A stretch of 64,000 bases of DNA from Ophioderma brevispina. Lineage: Eukaryota > Echinodermata > Ophiuroidea > Amphilepidida > Ophiodermatidae. Positions 1-13,390 of the stretch are shown one piece after another. Numbering within the stretch: position 1 is the stretch's first letter; each line of letters begins with the position of its first letter. The notes under the pieces were generated by a model, which worked only from the letters and a program-made list of their open reading frames with translations, searched no databases and was not told the DNA's origin. Location: assembly GCA_023653785.1 (NCBI GenBank), contig JAMKCH010035290.1, forward strand, positions 16,087 through 80,086, given 5' to 3'. The position numbers and the translations under genes are program-made.

Positions 1-2375
1 AAGATATTATCAAAATCATCCTAAACTGTTTGTAAATTTACAGTTTCAACTGTTTGTAATTTTACAGTTTCCGACCGGCAATTTGGATGCATCGGATTTT
101 TGTACAACGGTAAAAAACGAGTTTCATTTTTTTCTACAGCATTGAAACTTGTCGATAAACCTAGTACCGCCCCATAACCAAGCCTGAATCCAATACTGTT
201 TCGAATTCAAAATATGATATCGATGCGCATCGGTTGAAATACCAGCCGTTTCAGCGGTAATGAAAAAAACAGTTCTGGTGTTACGTTCTTTTTTGTTATA
301 TTGGTACAACCTTTGCAATCTTCATATTATCTGGAACCACACCCGTTGTGAATTGCATTAAGTTTAACAAACATTGTTCTGGAACTACAATGTCATTGCC
401 AACACAGTTCACTATAAAATTATCTATACTATCATGACCCGGGGTTATTTTGATTGAAAGTGCAATACTTTTCAGACCGTCGTTTCGTAACCCACTGGTT
501 TTTCAAGTACTCTGACATTATACAAAGCGTCTCTCAAGTAGTCGAAATAATCTTTCCCCCCCGGGATTTCTTTATCTTTGATGCCAATTTCGGTCGATGG
601 GAACAAAAAAATTGTTAATTTAATCAGCGGAGATCCAAAGGGTTTGTAAGTGTGTTCCTGCATCGTTTTATAAGCTGTCCGGAGTTTTAGATTACTCCGC
701 GTCCAATAATATTCTTGTTTCCATGTTTTTGGCAAGTGTTTTTCACCGATTGAAAAAAAAGTTTTTCTTCGTACTTAATATTCTCGCTGTGCCTACGTAT
801 AAACTGTGTAATTTATTTCTCTAACACTTGTAGTTATTTAACGTTTGTTCGACATGCTTAAGCCGAACAGTTTGTACACTGTTTTTGCTGTGAAGCTTTT
901 TAGAAGGCCTTTTCGTTATTCCAGGGATCTGGGCTCAGTTTGACTTCCTAAAAGCGGGTTCTAAATGGAAGATATTTCATGTAACCTATTAAAAGTATCA
1001 CAAATGTTGTGTAATCATTGTAACATCGAATTATCAAGTTTTCCAATCAAGTAATATTGTTTAACTTGTGCTTCATTACGGTTCTATTGTGACATTGGGC
1101 GATCTCTTATAAAAATATTTTTCTTGATTTGGACTTTATGTGTGAAACCATGATTTTGTAGGTAATATAGTTGGAAGATGATCACTTATGTTGTTTATTA
1201 GAATTGCTGAATTCACATTATTAACATTGTTAGTAATTATATTGCCAAGACAAGTCCGCATCTATCGTTATTCTAGTTGGCTTAGAGATTTTTTTTTTCG
1301 TGGAAAATAATGAGTAACGTGAGAGTATACAAGATTCAAATAATATTGAGTTGGACGGTGGTAATCGTCTTTAATAAACTATTATTGTAATCATCCATTA
1401 TGTAAAACATTGTGTTTTTCTTGACCGGATTTAGTAATGGATCAAAAAATCCCTACAAACATTCCTAAAAGCAGTGTGCCCTATAAACTTATTTACAACA
1501 ACTAGATTTTTCTGGTTCCTTTTAGTGTCTCCAATAAAACAAGATTCATAGTGACATTTGCTATAATCAGATCAGTTCTTAAATGTTATACCGAATTCTT
1601 TTCTGATATTGATAAGACAGACTCCACCTTTTCGGCGATCATCCTGTTCGATACCTAGATTATATCCTGGTAGATGAAAAGTATCTAGCTGGCGTCTCTT
1701 TTAAATGAGTCTCACTAAGCCCATATAGAAAAAATCTTGATGATGAGCAAATGCAAGGTTTTAATTTTCAAAATTCTTTTAAGACGGCGTATATTTATAT
1801 TTAAAATGGCGAAGTCATTAATATCAGTTTTGGCATATCATTTGTATTAAACTGATCTTGTTGCGGCATTTGCAAGTTTCTAGCTATAGCTTCATTCATC
1901 TCATTTTGTTAAATCATACCGAAGGGATTGAAAAGCATTCCATCGTATTTTTCTAAATCTATTACAGTTGGGTTCAAAGTCATCAGTAGAGTACATACAA
2001 ATTTAGTTGATTTCCGTTATTACGCTGGTACATCAAACACCATATTCCTTATCGGACATAACTACAACACTAACATACAAAACATATTTATTACTATAAA
2101 ATTATATTAAGCTACTTCAGACATTTAACAAGTAAGTTACCCTGTGTGATTACAACACCGTTTCAGGGGTCTTGCATGGGTGTTATCTGTCTTTAATTAA
2201 AGTGTAAATTCCATTGAAAACTCTCTCGGGGTTATTGTGACATTTCTTTAAATTATCGATTACAGGTCATTGTATTCCACTCTTTTGAACATACAAGGCA
2301 CAGTATATTTTTTGTCATGGAAAGATAGCATCAAGATTTTCAAAATTACTCTAAACTGTTTGTAAATTTACAGTT
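1..2375. repeat. No gene seen; short direct repeat at the two ends
   Basis: I see no supported coding region here. CTAAACTGTTTGTAAATTTA, followed by CAGTT, occurs at about 24-48 and again near 2351-2375, each preceded by AAGAT-TATCAA-like sequence. This suggests the ends of an element of about 2.3 kb or two copies of one repeat. Confidence 0.35.
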
Positions 2376-2399
2376 CGGCGCAGGCGAGAGCTGTTCACG

Positions 2400-3800
2400 T
2401 GTGGCGCCAAATGTCTCTCTCCGTCAGGTAAGTGGGATGTCAAATGGATCTGATTGATGTCCCGATCGAATCACACCGATGTAGTTAAAGGGCGACGACC
2501 CTTGTTTGGGCATGGGAACCTTGATACTACTTGATCAAACGCACAATGAGTGACGACAAATGTGTTCGGCGCTGGGTAAAAGAAGATGAGAGTAGAGGGA
2601 TATCTCTTGTATCTGTGTTTTGGTCATGTGCTCACCCCAGATTATGTTTTGTACTTGCATAATAAGCCTGTTTAAGTGCCTGCAGTCTAAACTAGTCTTC
2701 TTCATGTCCAGGTCTCAGATCCATATAACAGGATCACTCTCTGGAACAGGCCTAAAGAACGTCATGCTTGGTTGAATTGGAGAGACCAGATTGCCATAAG
2801 TGTGTAGTTTATTGCAGGCATTCCAAGCTTGTCTTTGCGTAATAGGAGGTCCTTCTGCTGTCAGCAAACATAGGGGACCCTAGGTACCGTCTATAGTGGG
2901 CAGATAGGTGATGATTTATATCTTCCTCATTGACGGTCATATCCCTAACGTCCGAAACTGCTTCAAAATGCACTCCAAAACCACCCCATCACGGAGCGTA
3001 ACCCCTGCCCTTGGATTAGGGGAAATGGCTCCAAATCTAACAAGAAAAATACCGTTACCTACTTATTGGTCTTTTTGGCATTTGATGTAGGTCGACTGTG
3101 TCTGCGCATTCGCAATGATTGTTAGTAGATCTTGTACATCACATGTCAGATCGGCTGTTAGAGCTAGATTCATCAGCAAAGCCATGGTTGTGAGCGCGAC
3201 TTTGGTGGTCTAGACCGCTTTGGGGGCTGGCGATCATGAATACAAGCCAAAGTATGCGGATGTAATCAACCGCGATTACAAAGCGATAGGGAGCAAGATC
3301 ATCTCCTCAGAGGATTCAAGTAGTTGTTAGGAACTACTTTGTGGGCCCATCCATGGTTGCACAGAGCTAGATATATATATTGATTTAATACTGTGGCGAT
3401 TGCTTAACAGTCTCGGTCTGGGACACCCATAGTTGGTAATAATTGTTGCAGGCATTACATCCCGTTGACACTGCCAAAGCCTGGAGAAGTCTACTGAAGC
3501 ACAATAAAGCTTTTCTCTGGAAATTCTCAACTTTTATGATCATTCTGAGGGCGATATCGAGGTGGCGTTGACTGCCTTTGCGAAACCATTATGTGTTCAG
3601 TCTGAATGGTATCGATTGAGAAAAAGGATTATGGTTTTAAGCAGCAATGATTTGTAATTCGAGAGCCAGTGGTTTCATTGTGATTTCTCTGTAGTTTCGG
3701 GATGGTGGACGTCGCCTTTCTTTGGTAGAGGATTGATGACCGATAGGGATAAGGCAGCTGGTTTGTTCCCATGTTGAACACATTTCAAAGGCAAACTGAA
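2400..3800 (-). mobile_element. LINE reverse-transcriptase remnant
   Basis: Minus-strand blocks in changing frames match an endonuclease-type LINE reverse transcriptase in the right order. LPKKGDVHHP lies near 3.7 kb, NGF and RKG-like blocks near 3.57 kb, SVDFSRLW (the motif A region, expected as VDFSKAFD) near 3.5 kb, and LLYGSETWT near 2.7 kb. About 1.0 kb separates the first and last blocks, as in intact elements. Frames are broken throughout and the catalytic aspartates are not all visible, so it is inactive. LYGSETWT-type endings occur in RTE- and jockey-like lineages; I cannot assign the clade. Confidence 0.6.
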
Positions 3801-4194
3801 GAGCATAAAACATCACATTTTTAATTTAACCTCAAAAGGGGATCATAACATTTATATTAAAGAACCAAATTGGAAATTGCCACTTATACTGTATCTACTC
3901 CACTGCACTTAACCTACCACAGGTGTTGGTACCTACACGTCTCATCCAAAAAATATACCTCGACAATATGCATGAAGTGACAAAATAAAAATCACCATTA
4001 GAGCCATAATTTGCAAGAGCGAAAAAAACGAGACAGACGTTGCTCAATGCCAGGTCATTACAGCCAAATGCCCATTGCTAAAATGTTTTAATATATAATT
4101 TTAAAATACGTTATCAGTCAACAATATTATATATATTAATATCCTTTATCACCATTTTATCATTCGAGTGTATTAATTATAATAGTGGCTTATG

Positions 4195-5215
4195 GGTAAT
4201 CGGGGGGGGGGGGACAAAGAGGAAACTGATACCAGGCTCTCCTAAACCACTATGACGTACACAAAAATGTATGATGGCTTCGGGAGGGTAGTTTAAGCGC
4301 GATGGGGGTTGCAAAAGGATTACCACAGGGTCCACAAATGAAAAAGTGTCCAATTTTTTTAAATGCATACAAAATTACAAGGATTAAATAAAAACTTTAC
4401 GACATCCCCCTGGCAAGATGACAGTCTGGAACATGACCCCCCTCAATGACATTGACCTGGGTCCAAACCGTTGACCAACCCTCCGCATTGACAGGAACCC
4501 TATTGTACCTTAAACCCCTCCAATATCCCCTATCTGCTTTTCAAGCCAGGGGATATTAAAAAAAAGATAGTTTGTGCTATCTCCATCTTATGGGGATAAG
4601 CTGAAAACCGTTAATATAGGTCAAATGTTAAATATATTCAAGCTTCTACAGGGGTCACAGATTAGAAAAACGCTTCAATTTCAGTGGAAATGCTCTCATA
4701 TTTTTTGTAATTGATCAAAGTAGAAGTAAGATTCATAGTTGGGACAGTACATATAGGAGTTACAACGTTACACCCAATATGAACCAAACCCGTGGGGTAG
4801 ATAGGGATAGTACTAATGATGTACGTACCTCGTAATTACCCCAATGCAGATGGGCGAAACCATTCCTTATTATGAAATTGAACGTTTTTTTTAGTATTTG
4901 ACCCCTGTCGAAGCTAAAGTAACCCTTGACCTACAATAACGCTTTTCAGCTTATACTCCTTAAGTTATAAAGTGCCCGAGAGAAGCAAAAACTATCATTG
5001 TTTTTTCATCCTTGTGACCATACCAACATTTGTTATGCATTCCCCAAAATTGGACCACTTTCAATTTTGGACCCAGGTAATAATCTTTTGTGTGCCCCCC
5101 CCCCCCCCCCATCTTGCTAAGCTAACCTTCAAAGGCCATAATACATTTTCGTGTATGTCAAGGTTTGCGATAGCTCTGGTATAAATCTCCCCCACACCCC
5201 CACACCCCCCCCACC
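4195..5215. mobile_element. Foldback element with long arms, interrupted by a MITE
   Basis: The left arm (4195-4676) and right arm (4885-5215) are inverted copies. Examples are the poly-G run opposite the poly-C run, the AATTGGACACTTT block opposite its counterpart, and AAGCTGAAAA opposite CTTTTCAGCTT. The left arm is longer because the 151 bp element at 4405-4555 has inserted into it. No open frame is present. Confidence 0.6.
4405..4555. mobile_element. Small element family E, copy 1 (nested)
   Basis: The ends TCCCCCTGGCAAG and CAAGCCAGGGGATA form an inverted pair. The interior contains TGACAGTCTGGAACATGACC and CCCTATTGTACCTTAA. The same unit occurs at 34.2 kb. It is nested in the left arm of the foldback element, so it inserted later. 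Confidence 0.65.
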
Positions 5216-5599
5216 CCAGTGATAGAGACCACATCCTGCTCACCCCTACATTTATTAGTAGTATTATATAATACTGTCAACACAAGCCCACGTCCTTGAA
5301 TAGACCTATTTAAAGGTGTGGGTAACAGACTGAAAAAAATAAAAAACTTAAATTTTATTATTGTTTATGTTGCACATGTACAAGCTCTTTACATTACCTC
5401 ATTTGATACCAGTATTGTTACAGTTAAATCTTTATTATAGCACATCCAAATAGTTTCCTTGGCAGATTTGTTTCAGCGTCCATATTCGCTAATAAGATAA
5501 GTTGATCTTCAAGTCTGCTCTGTCCTTCAAAATGACCAATTCTGTCCTCTCTGCAAAAATAAGTAATTTAATCATTATAAAAAATATATAGATATTTAA

Positions 5600-6188
5600 C
5601 CTCGTCTACCAAGCGAACTTCGCTCCGTGCCCTAAAAACACGCCTAAACACAATCGTAAAGAGCTTCTAGGTATCTTCCTCTCATCCTTTCCGGTCATTT
5701 GAGCGAAAAAAATGTGAAGGTATCACTTCACCGGGCTACGGTAGGCCGTCAAGTCGAAGGGTAGGGGGGGGTGGTTGCCACCCCAAGGATTTTTATTGTG
5801 GAATTTCTAAATATTATGCACAAGTATGGCTCTAAAACTCATAACCTCTTTGTGTTATGTAAAACCACCAATTGCCATAATAGAGCTTAAAACCCGCATG
5901 AAATCCGATACTTCCTACGATTTTTTAGCGCAAAATTAATTTTTCGCCTACTTTTCTATGGAAAATGCCAATTTTGCCGACTCTCGCGGACTTGATGACG
6001 TTAGTGTACGCCATACTAGGTATGTTGTGTACTTATTTTGGTATCAATGAAAGAGGAGGACCCATAGCGATCCACTGGTATAAAAATCAAAGCATCGGTT
6101 GCTTTATAAAAAATCTCGAGGGGGGGTGGTAACCACCCGCCCCCCCCCTTGGTAACCGTGTTTACAAAAAAAGGCTTGGTACACGAGG
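5600..6188. mobile_element. TTAA-flanked non-autonomous element, family D copy 1
   Basis: The termini CCTCGTCTACCAAGC and the mirror GCTTGGTACACGAGG lie between TTAA duplications (5596-5599 and 6189-6192). A TTAA target fits the piggyBac superfamily. The 589 bp body holds poly-G/poly-C tracts and no open frame. Related sequence recurs near 24.1, 36.7 and 53.2 kb. Confidence 0.7.
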
Positions 6189-6191
6189 TTA

Positions 6192-6470
6192 AAGGTGCAA
6201 CTCAAATTTCAAGTCATCCATATTTATCCTGTGATATGTAATGATTTCATATATATTAGACACTCAATAGATTCCCTTCCTTTTATTAGGCTCCAATAAT
6301 ACTCTTAACATAAAACAAAAGGTGATTTGAATATCCTATTTTCAAATTATAAGGTATAGGGCTTTCTCGGCTTAATCTTTCGATGGGATATTTTTTCAGA
6401 GAGCTTTAAACAATCGTTGCAAAGGGACACCTGTTATTGTTAAATCTCCCTTGATCGTTTAAACAAGCAA
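6192..6470. repeat. Dispersed repeat B, copy 1
   Basis: It begins AAAGGTGCAACTC and carries TAGACACTCAATAGATTCC, AGGCTCCAATAATACTCTT and AAAGGTGATTTGAATA, ending near GGGACACCTG. It directly abuts the TTAA of family D copy 1. Copies occur at 10.9 and 29.9 kb. Confidence 0.5.
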
Positions 6471-8335
6471 TTACAGGGGTAAATAAAATATTCTACTAAC
6501 TTAACTTGAATATCGTGTGAATACCAATGTTTGATATCCAGTAATCCGCTCGGTATGCACAGGATAAAACACAACAAATTACTTTTCAACTTGTTGGAAA
6601 TAACAATGGCTCTGAACCATGGCTCTGTAACTTCCAGATTAAAAGGCTTTCCAGGTGCTCATCCCAGATTCATTGAGCTATTTTTTTTTAATAGACTCAA
6701 ACCCACAAGATAGTCGTCCCTCTTTCAACGAATAATAAATCTTAGCTTCTCTGTGCGGTCAATAAACTTTTGAACCATATATTCCTCATTTTTTCCGGAA
6801 AGGAAACAAGATGAACCAAAATCATGAAAGAAAGTGTGTTTTGGCAACTGTGACCTAACATCTTTTATGCAGAAACAAAACTGAACTTACAGTAACTTGT
6901 CGCGTCAACCCCATTTCTTTTTAATTTACCTAGTGTGTGTTAACATAGGTCGCTAGACCCCCCCTGCTTTTGTATTTTTCTAATACCTATTGGTAATGAA
7001 ATAGAATGAGGTAATCACAATAATTATTGTCTTGGTTCTGCACAAAATGTCAGGTCACATGTTTACCCAGCAACATATCCACCGTGAGTTTTGTTCACAT
7101 TAGTTTCTTTTTCATAAATGATTAAATAATACATAAAAATTATGAACTCACATAGAAGCTCAAAGTTTATTTTTTCGCGAACGATGCCAGCTCAATCTAA
7201 ACGGGAATAGACGTTTCATAAGAAGTCCAACGTATACAAAATTTGCCAGTTGATTCCCGTCCTGCGCCTACTGCACAACATCATACAGTGCATGACGGTA
7301 ATCAAAGGCACTGCTTCATTTGCGGTAGTTGACACTTCGAGGTGAAACGTCTACAACCCAAAACTGGGCGGGGGATAACCATCTATCACACCTGACATCT
7401 ATTCAATACTGCAGGACAGTACAACGGCTCTGCAGTTCCAACTAAACAAAGGGGAATCCTGAAAAAAAAAGTCCTTTGTCGCGATGAATACTAGGTGATT
7501 ACTTGTCAATAATGCATTATGCTTGAGTCAATGTAGCACTAGTAAGTAGCATAGTGTAATTCTCCCTTGTCACTAATATTCAGGAAAGAAATTGAGATGG
7601 CATTTTTATTCACTTTCATGAAAACGTGCAACCTTTACAGTTGCCATAACCAATAAATGGTAATTATAAAATGTTTATTATTTATAGCGGAAAATGGTTT
7701 ACTTTCTGGCGAAGTATGTATCAAAATTAACAATTTTTCCTTTGATCCCAGGCCAATACAACGGAGGTGATTGTCCGTCATTCGATTTTTACAAAGTTTT
7801 TCCATAGCTGACGCAAAATACCAGACAGGTCGTATTCTCTAAAATGAATTTTAGTTTTGATGTTTTGTAAGTGTTATGACAATATGTAACAGACAATACT
7901 TCTGACAAATTACGACCGTGTTTAAACCTTTCCCCTTTCAGGGTCTTAACTAATAACAATTTCCAACTATACACACAGTGCAAATAATGGACATTCATGA
8001 CAAATATGAGGATTGGTATTTTGAAGAACTCGCTGATAGTGGCTTTAAGCCTAGCCATTGCCAATCCTGGCTTTATTGTAGAATTCTATAGTTAAGGTAT
8101 TTTGGGTTGGCTCTCACAAATTGTGGTGTGTCACAAGCAGGCACTTGTTTTTTGTGTCCATCTCAAGTTGAAAGGTGACGTCATACTGCGCCTTAGCATT
8201 TTCCTAGCGGTCTCGATCATGCCACCATTATTCGCGTGCGTATCATGCAATGATTCCAAGCATAGCGCGAGCGATTCATGGCTGCGAAGCAAAATGCGCA
8301 TTGACGTCACCTTATTTAAGATGACGCAAACTATA
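6471..8335. other. No gene recognised
   Basis: AT-rich sequence with only short unsupported frames (up to 98 codons at 8102-8398, overlapping the opposite strand and running into the mariner-like element). No domain, RNA gene or clear repeat was recognised. Confidence 0.4.
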
Positions 8336-9250
8336 CCATCTGTCCAAAAAACGCAACACTTGGTGTCAGCCGCAATAAGTTTTGAACAAAGCACATGATT
8401 ACTTGTTCTTTGTTAGAATATAAGATAATACTGTAAGCTAACGTCCCTGAAACAATCGTAGTGATAGAGTCAATGGTTTTTAAGATATGACCCCAACAAT
8501 CAAGGAACCCGAAAGAATGAGCAGCTGGTATCCACAATAGTTGCACTGACGAACAGAGTAGCAAATACAATATTGATTGCAACATTTAATTGCCCAAATT
8601 TCTTGCAGAACAACTTTTACTTAATCAAATAACTTTATTTACATAATTAGTTAACTGATAGTGATTAAACATTAATTTATTGGTGATAAAATACATTTCA
8701 AGACGATAGAAGATAAAACTATGACTAATTCAGAGACAAACTCCAGGTTACATAAAATGACAAATCTGTTGGGCTGCAACTTTGCTTGTTATATTCTGAA
8801 ATTTTTGAAAATAAAATATGTTTTCACCACAAAACTCAATAAGAATATCAGTGTATTCATACTGTCATAAGTGTGTTTAAATGCATGTTTATTACGAATG
8901 GAAACATTCATAATATGTTAATATTTGTTGCAGTACCTGTCTTTTAAAAAAGGGGGAAATGGTGGATGGACTTAGAGATTCATAATGGTGGTTCTGGACG
9001 CAAACTGTACAGGGTCGTATTTGTAGTTAAATAGCGCCTCAATTGGTAAAAAAGGATCCTCAGGTTACTTGATTTCGGGGCTCATATCTTAAAAAATATA
9101 GACTATACTAATAAAGTGTCATGGACATGAGCTACAGAGCCATTTTACGTTACAACAAAGAACAAAAAGGGTCACATGTTTTGTTCAAAACTTATGGTGC
9201 CCTGTCACCAAGTGTTGCGGTTTTTTTTTGGGGGGGGGGGACACAGTGCT
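8336..9250. mobile_element. Mariner-like non-autonomous element, copy 1
   Basis: The left end CCATCTGTCC then AAAAAACGCAACACTTGG follows a TA dinucleotide (8334-8335), and a degraded mirror-image end lies near 9210-9250. It shares ends and subterminal sequence (TTTTGAACAAA, CATATCTTAAAA) with copies at 13.4 and 14.9 kb. It has no transposase. The right end carries a long poly-G run, so its exact border is uncertain. It begins about 85 bp past the stop codon of the receptor gene, so it is probably part of the 3' UTR. Confidence 0.65.
8634..8681 (-). terminator. Candidate polyadenylation signals for the receptor gene
   Basis: On the minus strand AATAAA occurs at 8634-8639 and again at 8676-8681, about 650-700 bases past the stop codon. 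Both lie within the mariner-like element at 8.3-9.25 kb, so the mobile element may supply the 3' end of the transcript. This is inferred from position only; no transcript evidence is available. Confidence 0.3.
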
Positions 9251-9334
9251 CCGCACTATACAACTGGCTTTGTATACATTCAATCATGTCCAAGTAGTGG
9301 GTAAGGTCGTTTGGTGTCAATGTTATATTGTATT

Positions 9335-9501
9335 TTAAAAACAAATAATATTTACACTGATTTTTGGAAGAGTTGCCTGGCTCCTGGAATTACGAATCAT
9401 TTTAGTGAAGTAACCACACAGGACCAAGAGGATAACGCTGAGAATGACAACCAGACCAGCAATAGCGATGCTCACAATCACGCCCAAAGTCAGACCAGGA
9501 T
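9335..9501 (-). CDS. Terminal exon: transmembrane helix and short cytoplasmic tail
   Basis: After acceptor gtatcatttcag this exon enters in phase 1 and encodes DPGLTLG, a hydrophobic helix of about 25 residues (VIVSIAIAGLVVILSVILLV and onwards) and a stop after about 27 further residues. FTKMIRNSR follows the helix, and the positive charges fit an inside position, giving a type I topology. Only a few residues separate the SEA domain from the membrane. The tail shows no recognised signalling motif. The exon is separated from the SEA exon by a 9.4 kb intron full of mobile DNA. Confidence 0.82.
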
Positions 9502-10939
9502 CTGAAATGATACAATTGCAAATTATTCTTAATAAATTAGTCTGATTGCATGATTCTAGCAAAGTCAAAGGCTAGTATTCTGAAAGGGAGTCTAACCTAA
9601 GTTCTGGGTTTAGACCAGGGTTAGTCCTACTTTTACAGTATTTTGAAAGGAAAAAAGGTCCACTCAGGTCTAAAGTTATTCTCCCTGTCAGAATACCAGC
9701 CGATGACTACGGAACTCAAATAACAAATCCGGGGATCAATTAAGTGATAAACGGCATCATTATATCATTGAATTGATTCCTGCGTGTATAATTTTAGTAT
9801 TAATTCAATGCACGTCGGTTGATTCGAGTCTTGATATTATTCTTCACAGTCAGAAGAACTAATCTTGTGCTTGCTTATTGTCATATGAATTCGTCTACTT
9901 CTAATGCAAGACTGGATTAGTAACACTCATTTTAACATGTTCAATGACGCTATGAAAGAAGATAAAATCTAAATCTAAGATAGTAAGCTATGTTTATCTG
10001 ATAAGTATTGTTTTTCTTTTTTCCTGTTTTAAGGACAGTGTCAACCCTGAGTTTCCGAGTATCTATTTTGGTTTGTAACTTTGCAAATATTTGATTATTG
10101 TATGTAAAAGTATACATTTCTAGAAAGCTAATTGGACGATGAACCCGATGGTGGCATCATATTAATGTAATTTTCCGTATTTTGAGAAAAATACTAAAAA
10201 TCATGATTTCGCCCGAAATTTTCAGACAGCGTAACAAAAACAATTTGAATTTTCATGATTTATTATGTTATTTTTTTAAAAAAAGACAAATTTGTCTAGG
10301 GACGGTTTTTTCATTTTTTTTTAAATAGAGCTTACTTTTCGAAATATAAAGAAAATGTCAAAAAAGTGTGATTTTTACTTTTCTTTTCCAAAATTTGAGT
10401 AAATATTGGAGAATATGTTTAGTTAGAAGTCGAAAAATGAACAATTGAGAAAACCGTTCCTAGAGAAGACCGATTGCTATCGTAGGAAAGTTAAACCTTA
10501 CGTTTTACTCCGGTATTTTTGGAGTTATCTTTTCTGAAAATTTGCCAAATTTTGCGAAAATTGAACATTGAGGAAATCCGTGTTTTAGTAAAAAAAGTGA
10601 CTTTTCACGCCATTTCAAATTGTCTCCTTCTCAAATAACGTTATCTTTGAACTTAAAAATTGAGTATGTTGTGCAAGTGATGAAAATACATCTTTATGCA
10701 CTATTGAATCAAACATCTTTTGTCTCTAACTACAGAAATCAGAAGAAATTGAAATTTCATCTGGTCTAAATTAGCGTTTTGTTTACATTTTCAAAAATTA
10801 TTTTTCGTTTTTCCAAGATGCGTTCGCGCAAAAGTTCATTTTAACACGCGCACGCTTCATTACGCAGCAAAAATTCACCACGCGACGCGATTCTGCGCCT
10901 TGCGTCTGACGGCGTGAAATGTGCTTAAATACCCGCCGT

Positions 10940-11285
10940 TTAAAGGTGCAACGAGAGATTTTGAGGCACCCAAATATTGTGTCATAATTGTAATTTCATA
11001 TAGATACCACAGTCAATAGATTCCTTACCTTGTATTTGGCTACAGAAAAGTCTTAAAAGAGAGAAAAAAGGTGATTTTGATTTGCTTATATTTCAATATA
11101 AAACATAGGCTGAATTTCGTATTTGCTCCTATACGAAATTAGAAATTTCTAAATTTTTGTACCAAAGAAACATTTCTCAGCTTAATCCTTTCAGATGGGG
11201 ATATTTTTGATAGAAAGCTATACATCAGGGCAAAAATCAGTACTTTCATTTTTAGGGACACCTGATATGCGGTTTTTGTGACTTT
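10940..11285. repeat. Dispersed repeat B, copy 2
   Basis: The fullest copy: TAAAGGTGCAACGAGAG, CCAAATATTGTGTCATAAT, TTGTATTTGGCTACAGAA, GGTGATTTTGATTTGC, then TCTCAGCTTAATCC and GGGACACCTGATATG. No terminal inverted repeat was identified. Confidence 0.5.
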
Positions 11286-12005
11286 AAATGGTCAAATAGC
11301 TGTTTTAAATCGGCAAAAATACAGCTCAGCATTGTCTGCAGTGGATAACCTTTATTGGTAACGATAGAACACAGTTTGATGTTTAAAATGGTGCAAAAAT
11401 CAGAAATTTGTGTAATTGTGATTGTGCTAGTCAGAGCAAACCGCATTGATTAACTGTTTTGTGGTTTTTGTGGTTTTAATCTTCCCTGTATAAAATTCAG
11501 ATCATATTATAACAAAGACGAGAAAAAGCCTAACAGATTAAACAAGGCGCTCTGCCTGACTAGAACTGATTGAACATGCAAGTGTAAGCATGGAACAAAG
11601 GCCAGGTGATTTAGGGACATCAAATTAGGTGCTTGGAAAAGTTAATTATCGCCATGGTAGAGGTTATTTATATTTCAGTTTTGGGGAGAGGAAACATACT
11701 CCAATATGATCTGTGACATTATTTGTATCGTATCAGACGTGTGAACCAATGAATGAAATTGATAATAAGAGAGCCTTCAACAAGGCTATTGTACCCGTGT
11801 CTACTCCGGAAATGACACAGAACAGGGTAATCATCACATACCCTCATATATCGCCGGATCGGCTCATATCACATGTTTTCCCGAGAACGCCACTTAGGGA
11901 CACCGGCAGAGTGTGTATATAAAGAGAGGATACCAACATGAGTAAATATAATTGGCATCATTAATTATCTTCAGCCGAAGCACTTATACTAGGCTGACTA
12001 AGAAG

Positions 12006-13129
12006 GGCCAAAAAACAATTGTGTTTGCCCTACCCAGCTGAAATCGGGAAGGTCGGTCGGTCGTTTGTTTTTTTTTTTTTTTTTTAATTCTTAAATAAAC
12101 TCATATCTCTATCGCCGAAAGTGATTGGTTTCATGTAAAATCCAGCTAAAGACGTAGAGGAGTAATTCAAATAATCTATTAGAAAAATATTTTGTACCTG
12201 AACATTTAATTTTTGAAAAAATTCTCTCAATGTTTGGTGTTTATTTTGACATTTTATTAAAGGCACGGCAGCCGAAATCCCCAGGTTCCTCCGTACACGT
12301 ATTGCCTCAGATGCGCAAAAGACCGCCTGCCATAGTCCATTCGGACCGATCGTTATGGTACGGTGCATAGTTGCCAAGCTTCCATCCTTGTTATGCCTCG
12401 CACTACAAACCGCAAAAGTCTCCATTTTAAATCGGAAGTTGAACACAGCTGAAAACCACCTCGCAACCTTTCAAAGCATGTAACACTCACAACGCGTAAC
12501 TACCGTATGATTCCCCTCGGGATCAGTGTTCATGAAATCGGCAAAGTCATACGCGCTGCAAGCAAGTGCTGACAGTTTAACAACAGCACGTGTGAAGTGT
12601 AATTGATGCAATATTTGATATTTTTCGCTGCTTCAGAGAAGGAGAAATTTATTGTTTTTTCATTTAATAAACTGTTTCAACTGGTGTTTTTTTCAAAAAT
12701 GGTTCATTTATATTGTTTATAAAAGTTTTTGGTACCATTGCACGTCAAAATTTTGTTTTAAATTTAATATTACAGTGTTTGTCGAATTGTACTCTGTATC
12801 ATTGAGTATACGGTGCGGTAAATACGGCCAGCCGTACTAAGGCCAATTTTATTTTCCTTCGTGTTTCTCGCACATTTTGATATTGCCACACAATTTCATT
12901 CCTAATTCCCCTTGTCATTTCCAAGAATAGTGAGCGTTTTGCCCGTGCAAGGAGTTAAATCCGAGCTACTCTTTGTGATTTTCCGTTTGGTTGGTGTTTG
13001 TACACATTATCAACCGGAAAGCAGGTAAAATAGACAAAATCAAGACTTAAAAAAAAAAAAAATACCGACCCGAGATTTTCGGGATTTTGGGTCGGTCGCG
13101 GAGGGCAACACAACAATTTTTTTTTGGCC
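12006..13129. mobile_element. Candidate non-autonomous DNA element with GGCC termini
   Basis: GGCCAAAAAACAATTGTG then TTTGCCC at the left end mirrors GGGCAACACAACAATT, poly-T, GGCC at the right, and both ends carry a GTCGGTCGG-type motif and an A/T run just inside. The 120-codon minus frame at 12084-12446 lies inside and is not recognised as a transposase. No clear target duplication was found. Confidence 0.45.
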
Positions 13130-13390
13130 TAATGTATACGTATTGAAAGTGAGGAGATCGCAACGGCCGAACAAAATAATCACATAAGCGTCAGGCGGTG
13201 GTGGCCAAGAAATCCCAAAATCAGACGTCGTCATTATTGGTTTTACACGTAAAAGCGAAATCTTGACGATTTTTGTAAAGTTATAAAGCATAGCCCGCTT
13301 TTCTTAATCCAAAACCGCTTGAGCTAAAAAAGGAAATGTGAGGGTTATATATTTCCGAATTTCTGTGCATGAATAACGGACGAGGTTGTA

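Noticed and set aside
12084..12446. 120-codon minus-strand frame as a gene or transposase
   Set aside because: It lies inside a candidate non-autonomous element, overlaps its A/T-rich end, and shows no DDE/D or other recognisable motif.
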